A DNA stretch of 64,000 nucleotides from Methylacidiphilales bacterium (GTDB lineage: Bacteria > Verrucomicrobiota > Verrucomicrobiia > Methylacidiphilales > UBA1321). Below are positions 42,083 through 52,880 of this stretch, piece after piece. The notes below the pieces were generated by a model, which saw only the letters and a list, made by a program, of their open reading frames with translations, did no database searches and was not told the origin of the DNA. Position 1 is the first letter of the stretch, and each line of letters begins with the position of its first letter. Both the position numbers and the translations under genes were made by a program. The stretch lies in the NCBI GenBank assembly GCA_021272315.1, contig JAJSLI010000060.1:1-64000 (forward strand). The letters are read 5' to 3'.

Positions 42083-45000
42083 GTGCCCGCGCCGGAAACC
42101 TTTGTCCATCTTCACGTCCACTCCGAGTACAGCCTGCTCGACGGGGCGTGCCGCATCCCGGAACTGGCCAAGCGCGCGGCGGAACTGAAGATGCCCGCGC
42201 TGGCGCTGAGCGACCACGGCAATCTCTTTGGCGCGATCGAGTTTTACAAGGAATGCCGCGCCAACGGCGTGAAACCGATCATCGGGTGCGAGGTCTACCT
42301 CGCGCCGGGCGACCTGGAGGACAAAAAGGCCAACAGCGCCAAGGAAGCCTCCACCCATTTCCTCCTCCTGGCCAAGAACGAGACGGGCTACAGGAACCTG
42401 GTCAAACTCGTCTCGATTGCCCACCTCGAGGGGATGTACTACAAGCCGCGCATCGATAAAAAAAGACTCGAGCAGCACAAGGAAGGCCTCATCGGCACGA
42501 GCGCCTGCCTGGCCGGCGAGGTGGCCCGCCACATCCTGGCCGGCCGGGCAAAGGACGCCGAGAAATCGATCGATGATTTCCGGAACATATTTGCGCCGGG
42601 CGATTTTTATCTCGAGATCGCCGACCACGGCATCCCGCAGCAAAAGACGGTGGCGGCGGAGCTGCTCCGGTACGGACGGAAGTTCGGGCTGAAAATCGTG
42701 GCGACGAACGACGTCCATTACCTGCGCAAGGAGCACGCCGAGGCGCATGACGTCCTGCTCTGCATCCAGACCGGCGCGAAAATCACCGACGAAAACCGGA
42801 TGCGCTACAGCTCGGCCGAGTTTTACCTGAAGACGCCCGAGGAAATGGCGGCCCTCTTCCGGGAAACGCCGGAGGCGCTGGCCGCGACGATCGAGATCGC
42901 CGAAAAGTGCGACGTGACGATCGAGCTGGGCAAAGACAAGTTTCCAGACTACGCGGTGCCGCAAGGCGAGACAAGCGAGGGCTATCTGCGGCGCCTATGC
43001 GAGAAGGGCCTCGAGCGGCGGTTCGGCGGGCGGGCGAAGGACCCGGAGTTGCGCCAACGGCTGGACTACGAACTGGACGTCCTGGGCAAGACCGGCTTCA
43101 CGAGCTACGTCCTCATCGTCTGGGACTTCATCGACTACGCCAAACGCAACGGCATTCCGGTCGGGCCGGGCCGCGGCAGCGCGGCGGGGAGTCTGGTCGC
43201 GTATGTGCTGGGGATCACCGATCTGGACCCGCTGGCGTACGGGCTTTTCTTCGAGCGGTTCCTCAATCTCGAACGCATTTCACCACCCGATATCGACGTC
43301 GACTTCTGCTACAACCGGCGGGGCGAGGTGATTGAGTACGTCCGGAAAAAATACGGGGAAAAATCGGTGGCTCAGATCATCACCTTCGGAACGCTCGGCG
43401 CGAAAATGGCCATCCGCGACGTGGGCCGCGTGATGGGGCTGAGCTATGGCGAGGCTGATCGGCTAGCCAAGATGATCCCGTTCGACCCGAAAATGACGCT
43501 GGAGAAGGCGTTGGCCGAGAACCCCGAATTCAAACGGGCCTACGACGAGGAAGAGATCAGCCGGGCGGTAATCGATTCAGCCAAAACACTCGAGGGGGTA
43601 TCGCGCCAAGCGGGCGTACACGCCGCGGGCGTGGTGATTTCGGACCACGACCTGACCGATTACGTGCCGCTGACGAAGGACGATCACGACGGCATCGTAA
43701 CGCAGTACTCGATGGAACCACTGGGCGAACTCGGCCTGCTCAAGATGGACTTCCTCGGCCTGAAAACACTGACCGTGATCCAGGACGCACTCAAGCTGAT
43801 CGAGCAGACGACGGGACAGAAAATCGACCCACTCGAAATTCCCCTCGACGATCCGGAAGCCTTCGAGCTACTGAGCCGCGCGCAGAATGTCGGCCTGTTC
43901 CAGGTGGAATCACCCGGCATGTGCGATCTCTGCCGCCGCCTCAAGCCGCGGCACATCGAGGACATCATCGCGCTGGTGGCCCTCTACCGGCCCGGCCCGA
44001 TGGAAAACATTCCGGCCTATTCCGAGCGGAAACTGGGTACGGTCGAAATCAAATACGACCATCCGTTGCTCGAACCGATCCTGAAAAACACCTACGGGGT
44101 GATGATCTACCAGGAACAGGTGATGCAGGCCGCCCAGGTGCTGGCCGGGTACACGCTGGGCAGCGCCGACATTTTGCGCCGCGCCATGGGCAAGAAAAAG
44201 CCGGAGGAGATGGCCAAGCAGCGGGCGATTTTTGTCGAGGGCTGCGCGAAAACGAACGGGATTCCAGAGGAGAAGGCAAACCAGCTATTCGACGTACTGG
44301 ACAAGTTCGCCGGGTACGGTTTCAACAAGGCGCACAGCGCCTGCTACGGCATTCTGGCCTACCAGACGGCGTGGTTGAAGGCGCGCCACCCGGTCGAGTT
44401 CATGGCCGCGTTGCTTTCCAACGAACTCGACAACACCGACAAAATTTCGCTGTTCGTGGCTGAGGCGAAGTCCCTGGGCATTGCAGTGCTGCCGCCAAGC
44501 GTAAACGAAAGCGGAAGCGTCTTCACGGTGAAGGAAAAGTCGATCCGGTTCGGCCTTTCGGCGGTGAAGAACGTGGGCGAGGCGGCGGTGAAGCTCATCA
44601 TCGATGCGCGCGACAAGGGCGGCCCATTCCGCGACCTGCACGATCTCTGTTCGCGGGTGGAATCACGCGCTTTCAACAAGAAGCTGCTGGAGAGCCTGGT
44701 GAAGTGCGGCGCCTGCGATGATTTCGGGCCGAACCGCGCCGAACTGGCCGCACAAGTCGACGGGGCGCTGGCCCAGGCGAGCGCACAGGCCCGCGACCGG
44801 GACGCCGGGCAGTCGTCGCTGCTCGACCTGCTCGGGCCGATGGAACCGGCGGCGAAAAAAACCAACGGCGCGGCCAAGGCAACCGCGCTGCCCGAGTGGT
44901 CCCCGCGGGAACGGCTCGGCTACGAGAAGGAACTCCTCGGCTTTTACATCACGGGGCATCCACTCGATGAATATCGCGCCGAATTGGAGGCTTTTCAGGT

Positions 45001-45601
45001 CCACACCATCGCGCAACTGAAGGAAATTGCCGAGGAGATCGACACGCGGGTATGCGGGCTCATCACGAAGGTCGAAGTCCGCGTGACCAAGGAAGGTAAA
45101 AAGCCATGGGCCCGGGTGACCTTCGAGGACCAGACCTCCGCGATGGAGGCGATGGTATTCCCAGACAACTACGCCGCGCTGCCGCGTCCGCTCAGCCTGG
45201 GCGACGTGGTGGTGATTTCGGGCCAGCTTGACCGGCGCGACGAGCAGCCCAAGCTCCGCGTTGCACAGGTATTGTGGCAGACGGAGGCAGGCGAGCAACT
45301 TTTGCGCGAGCTGGTGCTGCATCTGCCGCTGGAGGACTGGCCCGAGCCGGCCCGCTGGGTCCAGTTGCGCGAGCTGGTCATGGATGCGCCGGGGCCGGTG
45401 AAATTGCGGCTGATCTGCTCAAAAGTAAACGGCGGCGATGAACGATCCAGCATCGAACTCGCGCCAGCCGACCACTACGGTGTGGCGTGGTCACCCGAGT
45501 TCAAGACGCGCCTAGAGAATTTCCTCGACGGCGCTCGGTACGAGCTGCGCGCCGATCCCCGCATCACACGGCAGAAGCGGAAGCCTTGGCAGAAGAAGTG
45601 A
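42083..45601 (+). CDS. dnaE: DNA polymerase III alpha subunit
   Basis: Replicative polymerase catalytic subunit, 1172 residues, DnaE1 type. N-terminal PHP domain: FVHLHVHSEYSLLDGACRI, ALSDHGNLFGAIEFY. The polymerase acidic motif is PPDIDVDFCYNRR (about residue 405), preceded by GPGRGSAAGSLVAYVLGITD. The fingers and HhH regions (EDIIALVALYRPGPMENIPAY, GYGFNKAHSACYGILAYQTAWLK) follow, and an OB fold occurs at DTRVCGLITKVEVRVTKEGKKPWARV. The start is GTG with TTAGGAG immediately upstream. Confidence 0.98.
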   Translation: MPAPETFVHLHVHSEYSLLDGACRIPELAKRAAELKMPALALSDHGNLFGAIEFYKECRANGVKPIIGCEVYLAPGDLEDKKANSAKEASTHFLLLAKNETGYRNLVKLVSIAHLEGMYYKPRIDKKRLEQHKEGLIGTSACLAGEVARHILAGRAKDAEKSIDDFRNIFAPGDFYLEIADHGIPQQKTVAAELLRYGRKFGLKIVATNDVHYLRKEHAEAHDVLLCIQTGAKITDENRMRYSSAEFYLKTPEEMAALFRETPEALAATIEIAEKCDVTIELGKDKFPDYAVPQGETSEGYLRRLCEKGLERRFGGRAKDPELRQRLDYELDVLGKTGFTSYVLIVWDFIDYAKRNGIPVGPGRGSAAGSLVAYVLGITDLDPLAYGLFFERFLNLERISPPDIDVDFCYNRRGEVIEYVRKKYGEKSVAQIITFGTLGAKMAIRDVGRVMGLSYGEADRLAKMIPFDPKMTLEKALAENPEFKRAYDEEEISRAVIDSAKTLEGVSRQAGVHAAGVVISDHDLTDYVPLTKDDHDGIVTQYSMEPLGELGLLKMDFLGLKTLTVIQDALKLIEQTTGQKIDPLEIPLDDPEAFELLSRAQNVGLFQVESPGMCDLCRRLKPRHIEDIIALVALYRPGPMENIPAYSERKLGTVEIKYDHPLLEPILKNTYGVMIYQEQVMQAAQVLAGYTLGSADILRRAMGKKKPEEMAKQRAIFVEGCAKTNGIPEEKANQLFDVLDKFAGYGFNKAHSACYGILAYQTAWLKARHPVEFMAALLSNELDNTDKISLFVAEAKSLGIAVLPPSVNESGSVFTVKEKSIRFGLSAVKNVGEAAVKLIIDARDKGGPFRDLHDLCSRVESRAFNKKLLESLVKCGACDDFGPNRAELAAQVDGALAQASAQARDRDAGQSSLLDLLGPMEPAAKKTNGAAKATALPEWSPRERLGYEKELLGFYITGHPLDEYRAELEAFQVHTIAQLKEIAEEIDTRVCGLITKVEVRVTKEGKKPWARVTFEDQTSAMEAMVFPDNYAALPRPLSLGDVVVISGQLDRRDEQPKLRVAQVLWQTEAGEQLLRELVLHLPLEDWPEPARWVQLRELVMDAPGPVKLRLICSKVNGGDERSSIELAPADHYGVAWSPEFKTRLENFLDGARYELRADPRITRQKRKPWQKK

Positions 45602-45657
45602 ATTCGGCGCGGGCGAATGGCCTGCTGGTGAGCGATGAAGGTAGGTTTCGATCGCCG

Positions 45658-46644
45658 CTACGACTTGAGAATCCTGTCGATTTCAGCGAGTTCGGCAGGT
45701 GAGAAATTGAGATTGTCGAGGGCCATAAGGTTGGCGTCGAGTTGAGCGGTGGAGCTGGCGCCGATGAGCGCGCTCGTCACGGCGGGGAGCCGCAGGACCC
45801 AGGCGAGGGCCATCTCCGCGAGCGATTGCCTGCGCTTTTCGGCAAGAGTGTTGAGGGCACGGATGCGGGGAAGGTTTTTTTCGACCTCAGGCTTTTTGAG
45901 AAAACCGTCGCGACCGACACGGGAATCTTTCGGGAAATCCTTGAGGTAGCGGTCAGTGAGCTGGCCCTGGGCCAAGGGCGAAAAGGGAATGCAGCCGATG
46001 CCTTCCTGTTCGAGGACCCGGGTGAGGCCATCCTCGATCCAGCGGTTAAACATGCTGTACTTGGGCTGGTGGATGAGGCAGGGGGTGCCGAGCCGGCGCA
46101 GGATGTCGGCGGCGCGCTTGGTTTCCTCTGCATTGTAGTTGGAGATACCGGCATAAAGGGCCTTGCCCTGGCGTACGGCGTGGTCGAGCGCGCCCAAGGT
46201 CTCCTCCAGCGGCGTCTGCGGGTCGGGCCGGTGATGGTAGAAGATGTCTACGTAATCGAGACCCATGCGCTTGAGGCTCTGGTCGAGGCTGGCGAGGAGA
46301 TACTTGCGGGAACCCCACTCGCCGTAGGGGCCCGGATACATGTAATAGCCGGCCTTGGTGGAAATGATGAGTTCGTCGCGATAAGGGGCGAGATCCTCAC
46401 GCAGGACGCGGCCAAAGTTGCTCTCTGCGGAGCCGGGCGGTGGGCCGTAGTTGTTGGCGAGATCGAAATGGGTGATGCCGAGGTAGAAGGCATGGAGGAT
46501 GAGATCGCGAGCCGTGCGGGCGGAGTCGGCATCGCCGAAGTTATGCCAGAGACCGAGGGATAGCCGGGGCAGGAGCAGGCCGCTGCGCCCGCAGCGCTGA
46601 TACTTCATCTTGTCATAACGAGTAGAGTTGGGCTGATATTCCAT
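45658..46644 (-). CDS. Aldo/keto reductase (YghZ / glyceraldehyde-3-phosphate reductase-like)
   Basis: NADPH-dependent reductase with a TIM barrel, 328 residues. The catalytic tetrad is visible: Asp and Tyr in HFDLANNYGPPPGSAE, Lys in LIISTKAGYYM, and His in DIFYHHRPDPQTP. The PGSAE and FSPLAQGQLTDRYL motifs match the YghZ group, which reduces L-glyceraldehyde 3-phosphate, methylglyoxal and other aldehydes. Converges with dnaE, 56 bases apart. Confidence 0.93.
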   Translation of the reverse strand: MEYQPNSTRYDKMKYQRCGRSGLLLPRLSLGLWHNFGDADSARTARDLILHAFYLGITHFDLANNYGPPPGSAESNFGRVLREDLAPYRDELIISTKAGYYMYPGPYGEWGSRKYLLASLDQSLKRMGLDYVDIFYHHRPDPQTPLEETLGALDHAVRQGKALYAGISNYNAEETKRAADILRRLGTPCLIHQPKYSMFNRWIEDGLTRVLEQEGIGCIPFSPLAQGQLTDRYLKDFPKDSRVGRDGFLKKPEVEKNLPRIRALNTLAEKRRQSLAEMALAWVLRLPAVTSALIGASSTAQLDANLMALDNLNFSPAELAEIDRILKS

Positions 46645-46789
46645 GACCCCATAAACTGGTAGGCCCGAGCGGCAAGGTCAACATTAGAACTTGTCTCAAA
46701 ATGGCAGTGACCTCGGAAGAGATCATCCGTCTTACATTAGTGGGAGATTAAGAATTGGTTAGGATTATCTCGCTGACTAAATCAATAAC

Positions 46790-46921
46790 ATGAAAACCTT
46801 GCGGTATTTTATCGAGACAGAGCCGATTATTCGCGCTTTGGCTTCGAAAGCACGGCGGCATAGCCCGTCGCTTCCAGATAATTGTTTAAATCTCGTGTTG
46901 CACGAATCTACCAGCGGCTAA
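46790..46921 (+). CDS. Possible 43-residue leader peptide before the sigma factor
   Basis: ATG to TAA ORF reading MKTLRYFIETEPIIRALASK and ending HESTSG, too short for the ORF track. It stops 12 bases before the ECF sigma start. No good ribosome-binding site precedes it. The region 46645-46789 around it has no gene and should hold the sigma and aldo/keto reductase promoters. Could be a leader peptide or chance. Confidence 0.25.
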   Translation: MKTLRYFIETEPIIRALASKARRHSPSLPDNCLNLVLHESTSG

Positions 46922-46933
46922 GATGAATACGGC

Positions 46934-47512
46934 ATGGATCAACCAATCGACGTCGCCCGATGTTTGCAGCGATGGCAAAGGGGCGACCAAAGCGCGGCCG
47001 AGGAGCTTATCGCCCACCTTTACCCCGTCATCTCAAGGATCGTGCGGATTCACCTGCCGCGCCGCGAACATGAGGACGACCTGATCCAGGAAATTTTGAT
47101 GAAGACGTTTGCAAAACTGCACCAATACAAGGGCGACGCGCCGCTGACCCACTGGGTCTCGCGGCTGTCACTGACAACGTGCCTGGACAAGTTGCGGGCG
47201 CAGAAAATCCGCCCGGAAATCCGCTGGACCGACCTGACGCCGGAGGAGTCTGACGTTTTCGACGCGACCTGGTTCGAAGGCAGCACCCGCGACGCGACGG
47301 ACGTGATCCATGCGCGCGACCTGGTGGACAAACTGCTCTCAACCCTGGAGGCGGAAGACCGCAGCCTGATTCTGATGGTCGACCTGGAAGGACACTCGCT
47401 CGAGGAAATTTCCGAGACAACCGGCTGGGGCGTCTCCAAGATTAAGATGCGGCTGTTCCGCATCCGCAACCAACTTCGCAAAACGATTCAAACCCTGGAA
47501 CAACGACCATGA
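46934..47512 (+). CDS. ECF-type RNA polymerase sigma factor
   Basis: 192-residue sigma-70 family factor with only regions 2 and 4. Region 2: AAEELIAHLYPVISRIVRIHLPRREHEDDLIQEILMKTFAKLHQY then THWVSRLSLTTCLDKLRAQK. Region 4: LEAEDRSLILMVDLEGHSLEEISETTGWGVSKIKMRLFRIRNQLRK. The EDDLIQEI motif recruits core polymerase. Its stop overlaps the start of the next gene (ATGA), a layout typical of sigma/anti-sigma pairs, and the efflux system follows, so it likely controls that operon. Confidence 0.93.
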   Translation: MDQPIDVARCLQRWQRGDQSAAEELIAHLYPVISRIVRIHLPRREHEDDLIQEILMKTFAKLHQYKGDAPLTHWVSRLSLTTCLDKLRAQKIRPEIRWTDLTPEESDVFDATWFEGSTRDATDVIHARDLVDKLLSTLEAEDRSLILMVDLEGHSLEEISETTGWGVSKIKMRLFRIRNQLRKTIQTLEQRP

Positions 47513-47808
47513 ACACGAGCCAAGATAACAAATGGCAGGCCCTCCTCGCGCTGAGCGCGCCAACCTTCGCCGGAGAGATCTCTCCGCCCTACGGATTTAT
47601 GACCAGCATGCTGGCCCAACTGCGCCAGGAGCGGCAGGACGAGCAGCAACTGGTACGGCTCTGCTGGCGGGCGATCTTTGCCTCGCTGGCCGCTCTGGTG
47701 GTAGCCGCCGGTGTAACAGTAAGCGTCCATGGTCATTTCAACCGCGGGAACGACTTCGATCCGGGCATGAGGGGGCTGATACAGATGGAAAATATTCAGG
47801 CTTCATGA
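47509..47808 (+). CDS. Small single-span membrane protein, putative anti-sigma factor
   Basis: 99 residues: a cytoplasmic N-terminal part of about 65 residues, then one membrane helix (RAIFASLAALVVAAGVTVSV) and a short periplasmic tail. The start codon overlaps the sigma stop by 4 bases. Length, topology and position match CnrY/NccY-like anti-sigma factors, but I see no sequence motif that proves sigma binding; the function is inferred from context. Confidence 0.7.
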   Translation: MNTSQDNKWQALLALSAPTFAGEISPPYGFMTSMLAQLRQERQDEQQLVRLCWRAIFASLAALVVAAGVTVSVHGHFNRGNDFDPGMRGLIQMENIQAS

Positions 47809-47819
47809 TATGAAGCTTC

Positions 47820-48254
47820 ATGCCCATGCTTCCGTCCGGTAAGATTGGAACCGCCTTTGCGGGGGTGTTTTTGATCGGGGCCCTGAGCGGGGGCTTGGTC
47901 ACATGGGGATTCACGGACAGACAGCTTTCGACGTTCATGAGCCATACGAACGATCCGGAGGCGGTCATGGTCGAGCGCATCAACAAAAAAAATGCCCACG
48001 ATTATAATCTCAGTCCCGAGGAATCGGCGAGAATCCAGCCGCTGATCAAGGCCATGGCCCAACAGACAATCCAGATACGGCATCAGTTCGCCTTGGACTT
48101 CATCACCTCATATGAGGAGTATCATGCCCAAATCGCGGCCCAACTGGATCCTGCCCATCGTGACGCTTACCAAGCAGCCACCGCCAAACGTGATAAGGAG
48201 TTGCGCTCCCTCCTGTTGATCGATGCCGGAACGCCCGATACGGGGCAAAAATAA
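47820..48254 (+). CDS. Membrane-anchored periplasmic helical protein (CnrX/CpxP-like sensor candidate)
   Basis: 144 residues with an N-terminal signal anchor (IGTAFAGVFLIGALSGGLVTWGF) and a helical periplasmic domain: LSPEESARIQPLIKAMAQQT, IRHQFALDFITSYEEYHAQI, LDPAHRDAYQAATAKRDKEL. The LSPEExxxIxPLI pattern and size fit the metal-resistance/CpxP/Spy clan that includes the CnrX metal sensor. Several His (residues 42, 60, 88, 102, 113) and one Met-rich start are present but do not line up obviously with the CnrX ligand set. It starts 11 bases after the putative anti-sigma gene. Confidence 0.7.
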   Translation: MPMLPSGKIGTAFAGVFLIGALSGGLVTWGFTDRQLSTFMSHTNDPEAVMVERINKKNAHDYNLSPEESARIQPLIKAMAQQTIQIRHQFALDFITSYEEYHAQIAAQLDPAHRDAYQAATAKRDKELRSLLLIDAGTPDTGQK

Positions 48255-48284
48255 GGGTTGCCGCCGCTAGAATGAACTTTTGAC

Positions 48285-49610
48285 ATGGCCCAGGAAACCA
48301 CTTCGCGAATCATTCCCCAGCCCAAGCCCGCCGCCCATAACGGGCTCGGCGCTCCGGCAGGCAGAACCATGCTTTCACCCAAGGCAAGGCGGCGCTCGGG
48401 CGTGGGACTTTGGCTGTGGCTGGTGCTGATTCTCGCGCTGGCGGGCGTGGGCTACTACTATTTTTATTACCAGCCGAAGTCGGCCCAGACGACGGCTTCC
48501 GCGGGCAGCGCCGCGGCCGCCGGGAACGCGGTTCGGGTGGTCACAGCCACAGCCGCCAAAGGGGATATCGGGGTCTATCTGACCGGACTTGGCGCGGTCA
48601 CCCCGCTCTATACCGACACAATTCAAAGCCGCATCAGCGGACAACTCATGAAGGTTCTCTTTACAGAAGGACAGATGGTCAAGGCCGGCGATTTGCTGGT
48701 GCAGATCGACAGCCGTCCCTACGAGGCCCAACTCGCGCAATACGTTGCGCAAAAGGAGCACGATCAAGCCCTGCTCGACAATGCGAACATCGATTTGCAG
48801 CGGTACCAAACCCTTTGGAAGCAGGATTCCATTTCCGAACAGACGCTGGCCGCGCAGATCGCGCTGGTAAAGGAGGACCAGGGGACGGTCGATAGCGACC
48901 AAGCCCAGATCGACGCGACCAAGCTTAATATCACCTACTGCAACATCACCGAGCCGATCGACGGCCGGGTGGGCCTGCGTCTGGTCGATCCGGGCAATTA
49001 TGTGCAATCCACCTCGACCACGGGACTGCTGGTCATCGTGCAGGTCCAACCGATTACGGTGATCTTCACCATTGCGGAAGACAGTGTTCCCGCGGTGATG
49101 GCCAAGCTCAATGCCGGCCAGACTCTGACCGTCGAGGCCTACGAGCGCAGCGGATTTACCAAGAAGCTGGCCACGGGCCAATTGCTGACCACGGACAACC
49201 AGATCGATCCGTCAACCGGCACGCTGAAACTCAGGGCTGTCTTTCAAAACACCGACAATGCGCTCTTTCCGAATCAGTTCGTCAACGTCAAGCTGCTCGT
49301 CGACACAAAGACCAATGTCGTTCTCGTGCCGATGGCAGCGATCCAGCACGGCAACCAGGGCGCCTTCATCTACGTGGTCGACCCGGACAGCAACTCGGTC
49401 AGCATGAAAAGCGTGACCGTCGGGACCACGGCGCTCGACGGAAGCAATGCCGAAATCACCAGCGGCGTTTCGGAAGGAGACATCGTGGTCACCAACGGTG
49501 TTGATAAACTTCAAGACGGCAGCAAGGTCATCGTAACGCAACCCGGCGCCGCGGGCTCCACCAACGCGCCGGCTGCCACTCCACCCGCCAGCATTGGCGG
49601 CGGCAGTTAA
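48285..49610 (+). CDS. RND efflux periplasmic adaptor (MdtA-like)
   Basis: 441-residue membrane-fusion protein. One N-terminal helix ([22 protein letters not shown]), then the lipoyl/hairpin region ([40 protein letters not shown], the split lipoyl signature; coiled-coil [16 protein letters not shown]), the beta-barrel domain ([18 protein letters not shown]) and membrane-proximal domain ending in a Pro/Ala/Gly tail. It links the inner-membrane RND pump to the outer-membrane channel. No lipobox. Next to two RND pumps as in mdtABC. Confidence 0.93.
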   Translation: MAQETTSRIIPQPKPAAHNGLGAPAGRTMLSPKARRRSGVGLWLWLVLILALAGVGYYYFYYQPKSAQTTASAGSAAAAGNAVRVVTATAAKGDIGVYLTGLGAVTPLYTDTIQSRISGQLMKVLFTEGQMVKAGDLLVQIDSRPYEAQLAQYVAQKEHDQALLDNANIDLQRYQTLWKQDSISEQTLAAQIALVKEDQGTVDSDQAQIDATKLNITYCNITEPIDGRVGLRLVDPGNYVQSTSTTGLLVIVQVQPITVIFTIAEDSVPAVMAKLNAGQTLTVEAYERSGFTKKLATGQLLTTDNQIDPSTGTLKLRAVFQNTDNALFPNQFVNVKLLVDTKTNVVLVPMAAIQHGNQGAFIYVVDPDSNSVSMKSVTVGTTALDGSNAEITSGVSEGDIVVTNGVDKLQDGSKVIVTQPGAAGSTNAPAATPPASIGGGS

Positions 49611-49631
49611 GCCGCTTTCGCCCAGAGCCTC

Positions 49632-52600
49632 ATGAGTCCTTCCCGGACGTTTATCCTGCGGCCTATCGCCACGATGCTTTTCATGGCGGCCATTTTGCTG
49701 GCCGGCTTCGTCGGCTATCAACAACTGCCGATCTCGGCGCTGCCTGAGGTCGATTATCCGACGATGCAAATCGTCACCTTTTATCCGGGCGCAAGCCCCG
49801 AAGTCATGGCGACGTCCGTCACCGCTCCGCTGGAGCGGCAGTTCGGCCAAGTGCCCGGATTACAACAGATGACCTCGACCAGTTCGGACGGCAGCTCCGT
49901 CATCACGCTCCAGTTCAGCCTCTCTCTTAATATCGATATTGCCGAGCAGGAGGTCCAGCAGGCCATCAACGCTTCGGGCACCTATCTCCCCGCCGACCTG
50001 CCGAATCCGCCGATCTATAGCAAAACAAATCCGGCCGACGCTCCGATCATGACCCTGGCTCTCACGTCGAAGACGCTGCCCTTGTCCCAAATCGAGGACT
50101 TGGCCGATACGCGGCTGGCGCAAAAGATCTCCCAGGTTTCGGGCGTCGGCCTGGTCAGCATCAACGGCGGCCAGAAGCCCGCCGTTCGCATCCAGGCCAA
50201 CCCGACCGCCCTCTCTTCCTACGGCATCAACCTGGAAGACATTCGCAATGCCATTGCCGCCGCCAACGTCAATCAGGCCAAGGGAAACTTTGACGGTCCG
50301 GCGCAGGATTATCAGGTCGGCGCCAACGATCAGCTGCTGGACAGCACCGGATACGCCAATCTCATCGTGGCATACTCCAACGGCGCGCCGGTGCGGCTCT
50401 CCGATGTCGCCGTGGTCAAGGACGCCACGGAGAACAACCTCCAGGCGGCATGGAAAAACACCACACCCGCCATCATTCTCAATGTGCAGCGGCAGCCCGG
50501 CGCGAATACCATCGCCGTGGTCGATGGCATCACCAAACTGCTGCCCAGGCTGCGCCAGTCGCTGCCTTCCTCTGTGGAACTCACCACCCTGACCGACCTC
50601 ACCGGCACCATCCGTGCTTCCGTGGACGACGTGAAATTCGAGTTGATGCTGACCATCGCGCTGGTCGTCGGCGTGATCTTCGTCTTTCTCCGCACCTTCG
50701 CCGCGACCTTCATCGCGGGCGTGGCCGTTCCCCTCTCGTTGGTCGGCGCCTTCGCCGCCATGTACCTGTGCGGCTTCAGCCTCGACAATCTTTCGCTTAT
50801 GGCTCTGACCATCTCGACCGGATTCGTGGTTGACGATGCCATCGTCATGATCGAGAACATCGTCCGCTACATCGAAAAGGGCGAGAAACCGCTCGACGCC
50901 GCTTTAAAGGGCGCGGGGCAGATCGGCTTCACGATCGTGGCGCTGACCATCTCCCTCATCGCGGTGCTCATTCCGCTGCTTTTTATGAGTGACATCGTGG
51001 GCCGTCTCTTTCGCGAGTTCGCCATCACGCTCAGTTTCACCATCCTGATCTCAGCCGTGGTTTCGCTGACGCTGACGCCCATGCTCTGCTCGCGACTGAT
51101 CAAGTCGAAGGAGGAAAGGAAGCCCGGACGTTTGTTTCAGCTCTCCGAAGATATCTTCAACGGCATCATTTCGTTTTACGGCGAAACGCTGAAAGTCGTT
51201 TTGCGCGTGCAGCCCCTCGTCCTGCTCATCGCCCTGGGCACCCTGGCACTGACCATCTTTCTCTATATTGAAATCCCCAAGGGCCTTTTTCCGATCCAAG
51301 ACACGGGCGTCATTCAGGGCGTATCCCAGGCCGATCAGAGCGTCTCCTTCGCGGCGATGTCGGAGCGTCAGCAGGCCCTGGCCGCCATCATTTTGCAGGA
51401 CCCCGCGGTCGAAAGCCTTTCGTCCTTTATCGGCGTGGATGGCACGAACCTGACGCTCAACAACGGACGCATCCAAATTAACCTCAAGCCGCTGGGCCAG
51501 CGCAAAATCAGCGCGAACGATCTCATCCCGCGGCTGCAGGCGGAACTGGCCAAGGTGCCGGGCATCACGCTTTACATGCAGCCGGTCCAGGATTTGACCG
51601 TGGATGATCGCGTCAGCCTCACCCAATACCAATACACGCTCGAGGACCCGAACCAGGACGAATTGAACACCTGGACATCGCAATTGCTGGCGAAATTGAA
51701 GACGCTGCCGCAACTGCGCGATGTGGCCAGCGACCAGCAAAATTCCGGGCTGCGCAGCAACCTTACCCTGGACCGCGACACCGCGTCGCGTCTTGGGCTG
51801 ACCACCTCGGTGATCGACAACACCCTCTACGATGCCTTCGGTCAGCGCCAGGTCTCGACCATCTTTACGCAGCTCAATCAGTATCACGTGATCCTCGAAG
51901 TCGATCCCGCCTACCAACAGGATCCCGGCGCCCTCGACCACATCTACATCACTCCGTCCGGCTCCACGACCGCGGCGGCCACCGCTTCCACGTCCAGCGG
52001 CGGCCCGAGTTTCGTCTCGAGCGGTGCAGCCTCGACCACCTCCGTTTCAACGGGTTCAAACGCCCCGATCGCCGCGCCGCTGAGCGCTTTTGCGCATTGG
52101 GACACCGAAGCCGGCGCGCTCACGGTGAACCATCAGGGGCAGTTTCCCGTGGTCACGATTTCGTTCAATCTGGCGCCAGGCGCTTCGCTCAGCGGCGCGG
52201 TCGATGCCATCAATCAAGCGAAGAAGGACCTGCATATGCCCGCGGGCATCAATGCCGCGTTCCAGGGAGAAACCCAGGCTTTTCAGGCTTCGCTGAGCAG
52301 CGAGCCGCTGCTGATCCTGGCAGCGGTGGTCACCGTTTACATCATTCTCGGTGTGCTCTACGAGAGTTTCATCCATCCCATTACGATTCTATCCACGCTT
52401 CCCTCCGCCGGGGTGGGCGCCCTGCTGGCGCTCATGCTTTTTCGCATCGACCTGACGGTTGTCGCGATCATCGGCATTATTCTGCTCATCGGCATCGTGC
52501 AAAAGAACGCGATCATGATGGTCGATTTCGCGCTGGCGGCGGAACGCGAGGAGGGCTTGGAACCGCAGGAGGCGATCTTTCAGGCGTGTCTCCTGCGCTT

Positions 52601-52880
52601 TCGTCCCATCCTGATGACCACCCTGGCCGCGATGTTCGGCGGCCTTCCACTGGCGCTTGGCACGGGTACCGGGGCGGAGCTTCGCCGTCCCTTGGGAGTC
52701 GCCATCGTCGGAGGCTTGATCCTCAGCCAGTTGCTGACGCTTTACACCACACCCGTCATCTATCTCGCCTTCGACCGACTCGGGCGCTGGTCTATTTTTG
52801 GCCGCATCAAGCTACACCCCGAGACTGAAACCGCGGGAGAGATGCCGGAGCCTCCACCCATGGGAGCCGAGAGCCCATGA
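49632..52880 (+). CDS. RND efflux pump, HAE1 family (MdtB-like)
   Basis: 1082-residue proton-driven pump with 12 membrane helices. The start [23 protein letters not shown] and the proton-relay Asp pair in [21 protein letters not shown] (TM4) are typical. Between the porter repeats there is a 50-residue Thr/Ser/Ala/Gly-rich insertion ([20 protein letters not shown] and onwards, near residues 775-825). Its stop overlaps the start of the second pump by 4 bases. In MdtBC such pairs form a heterotrimer in which one partner does transport; by analogy these two may assemble together. Confidence 0.95.
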   Translation: MSPSRTFILRPIATMLFMAAILLAGFVGYQQLPISALPEVDYPTMQIVTFYPGASPEVMATSVTAPLERQFGQVPGLQQMTSTSSDGSSVITLQFSLSLNIDIAEQEVQQAINASGTYLPADLPNPPIYSKTNPADAPIMTLALTSKTLPLSQIEDLADTRLAQKISQVSGVGLVSINGGQKPAVRIQANPTALSSYGINLEDIRNAIAAANVNQAKGNFDGPAQDYQVGANDQLLDSTGYANLIVAYSNGAPVRLSDVAVVKDATENNLQAAWKNTTPAIILNVQRQPGANTIAVVDGITKLLPRLRQSLPSSVELTTLTDLTGTIRASVDDVKFELMLTIALVVGVIFVFLRTFAATFIAGVAVPLSLVGAFAAMYLCGFSLDNLSLMALTISTGFVVDDAIVMIENIVRYIEKGEKPLDAALKGAGQIGFTIVALTISLIAVLIPLLFMSDIVGRLFREFAITLSFTILISAVVSLTLTPMLCSRLIKSKEERKPGRLFQLSEDIFNGIISFYGETLKVVLRVQPLVLLIALGTLALTIFLYIEIPKGLFPIQDTGVIQGVSQADQSVSFAAMSERQQALAAIILQDPAVESLSSFIGVDGTNLTLNNGRIQINLKPLGQRKISANDLIPRLQAELAKVPGITLYMQPVQDLTVDDRVSLTQYQYTLEDPNQDELNTWTSQLLAKLKTLPQLRDVASDQQNSGLRSNLTLDRDTASRLGLTTSVIDNTLYDAFGQRQVSTIFTQLNQYHVILEVDPAYQQDPGALDHIYITPSGSTTAAATASTSSGGPSFVSSGAASTTSVSTGSNAPIAAPLSAFAHWDTEAGALTVNHQGQFPVVTISFNLAPGASLSGAVDAINQAKKDLHMPAGINAAFQGETQAFQASLSSEPLLILAAVVTVYIILGVLYESFIHPITILSTLPSAGVGALLALMLFRIDLTVVAIIGIILLIGIVQKNAIMMVDFALAAEREEGLEPQEAIFQACLLRFRPILMTTLAAMFGGLPLALGTGTGAELRRPLGVAIVGGLILSQLLTLYTTPVIYLAFDRLGRWSIFGRIKLHPETETAGEMPEPPPMGAESP

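Noticed and set aside
42017-42964. 315-residue minus-strand ORF opposite dnaE
   Set aside because: Antisense shadow of the PHP domain.
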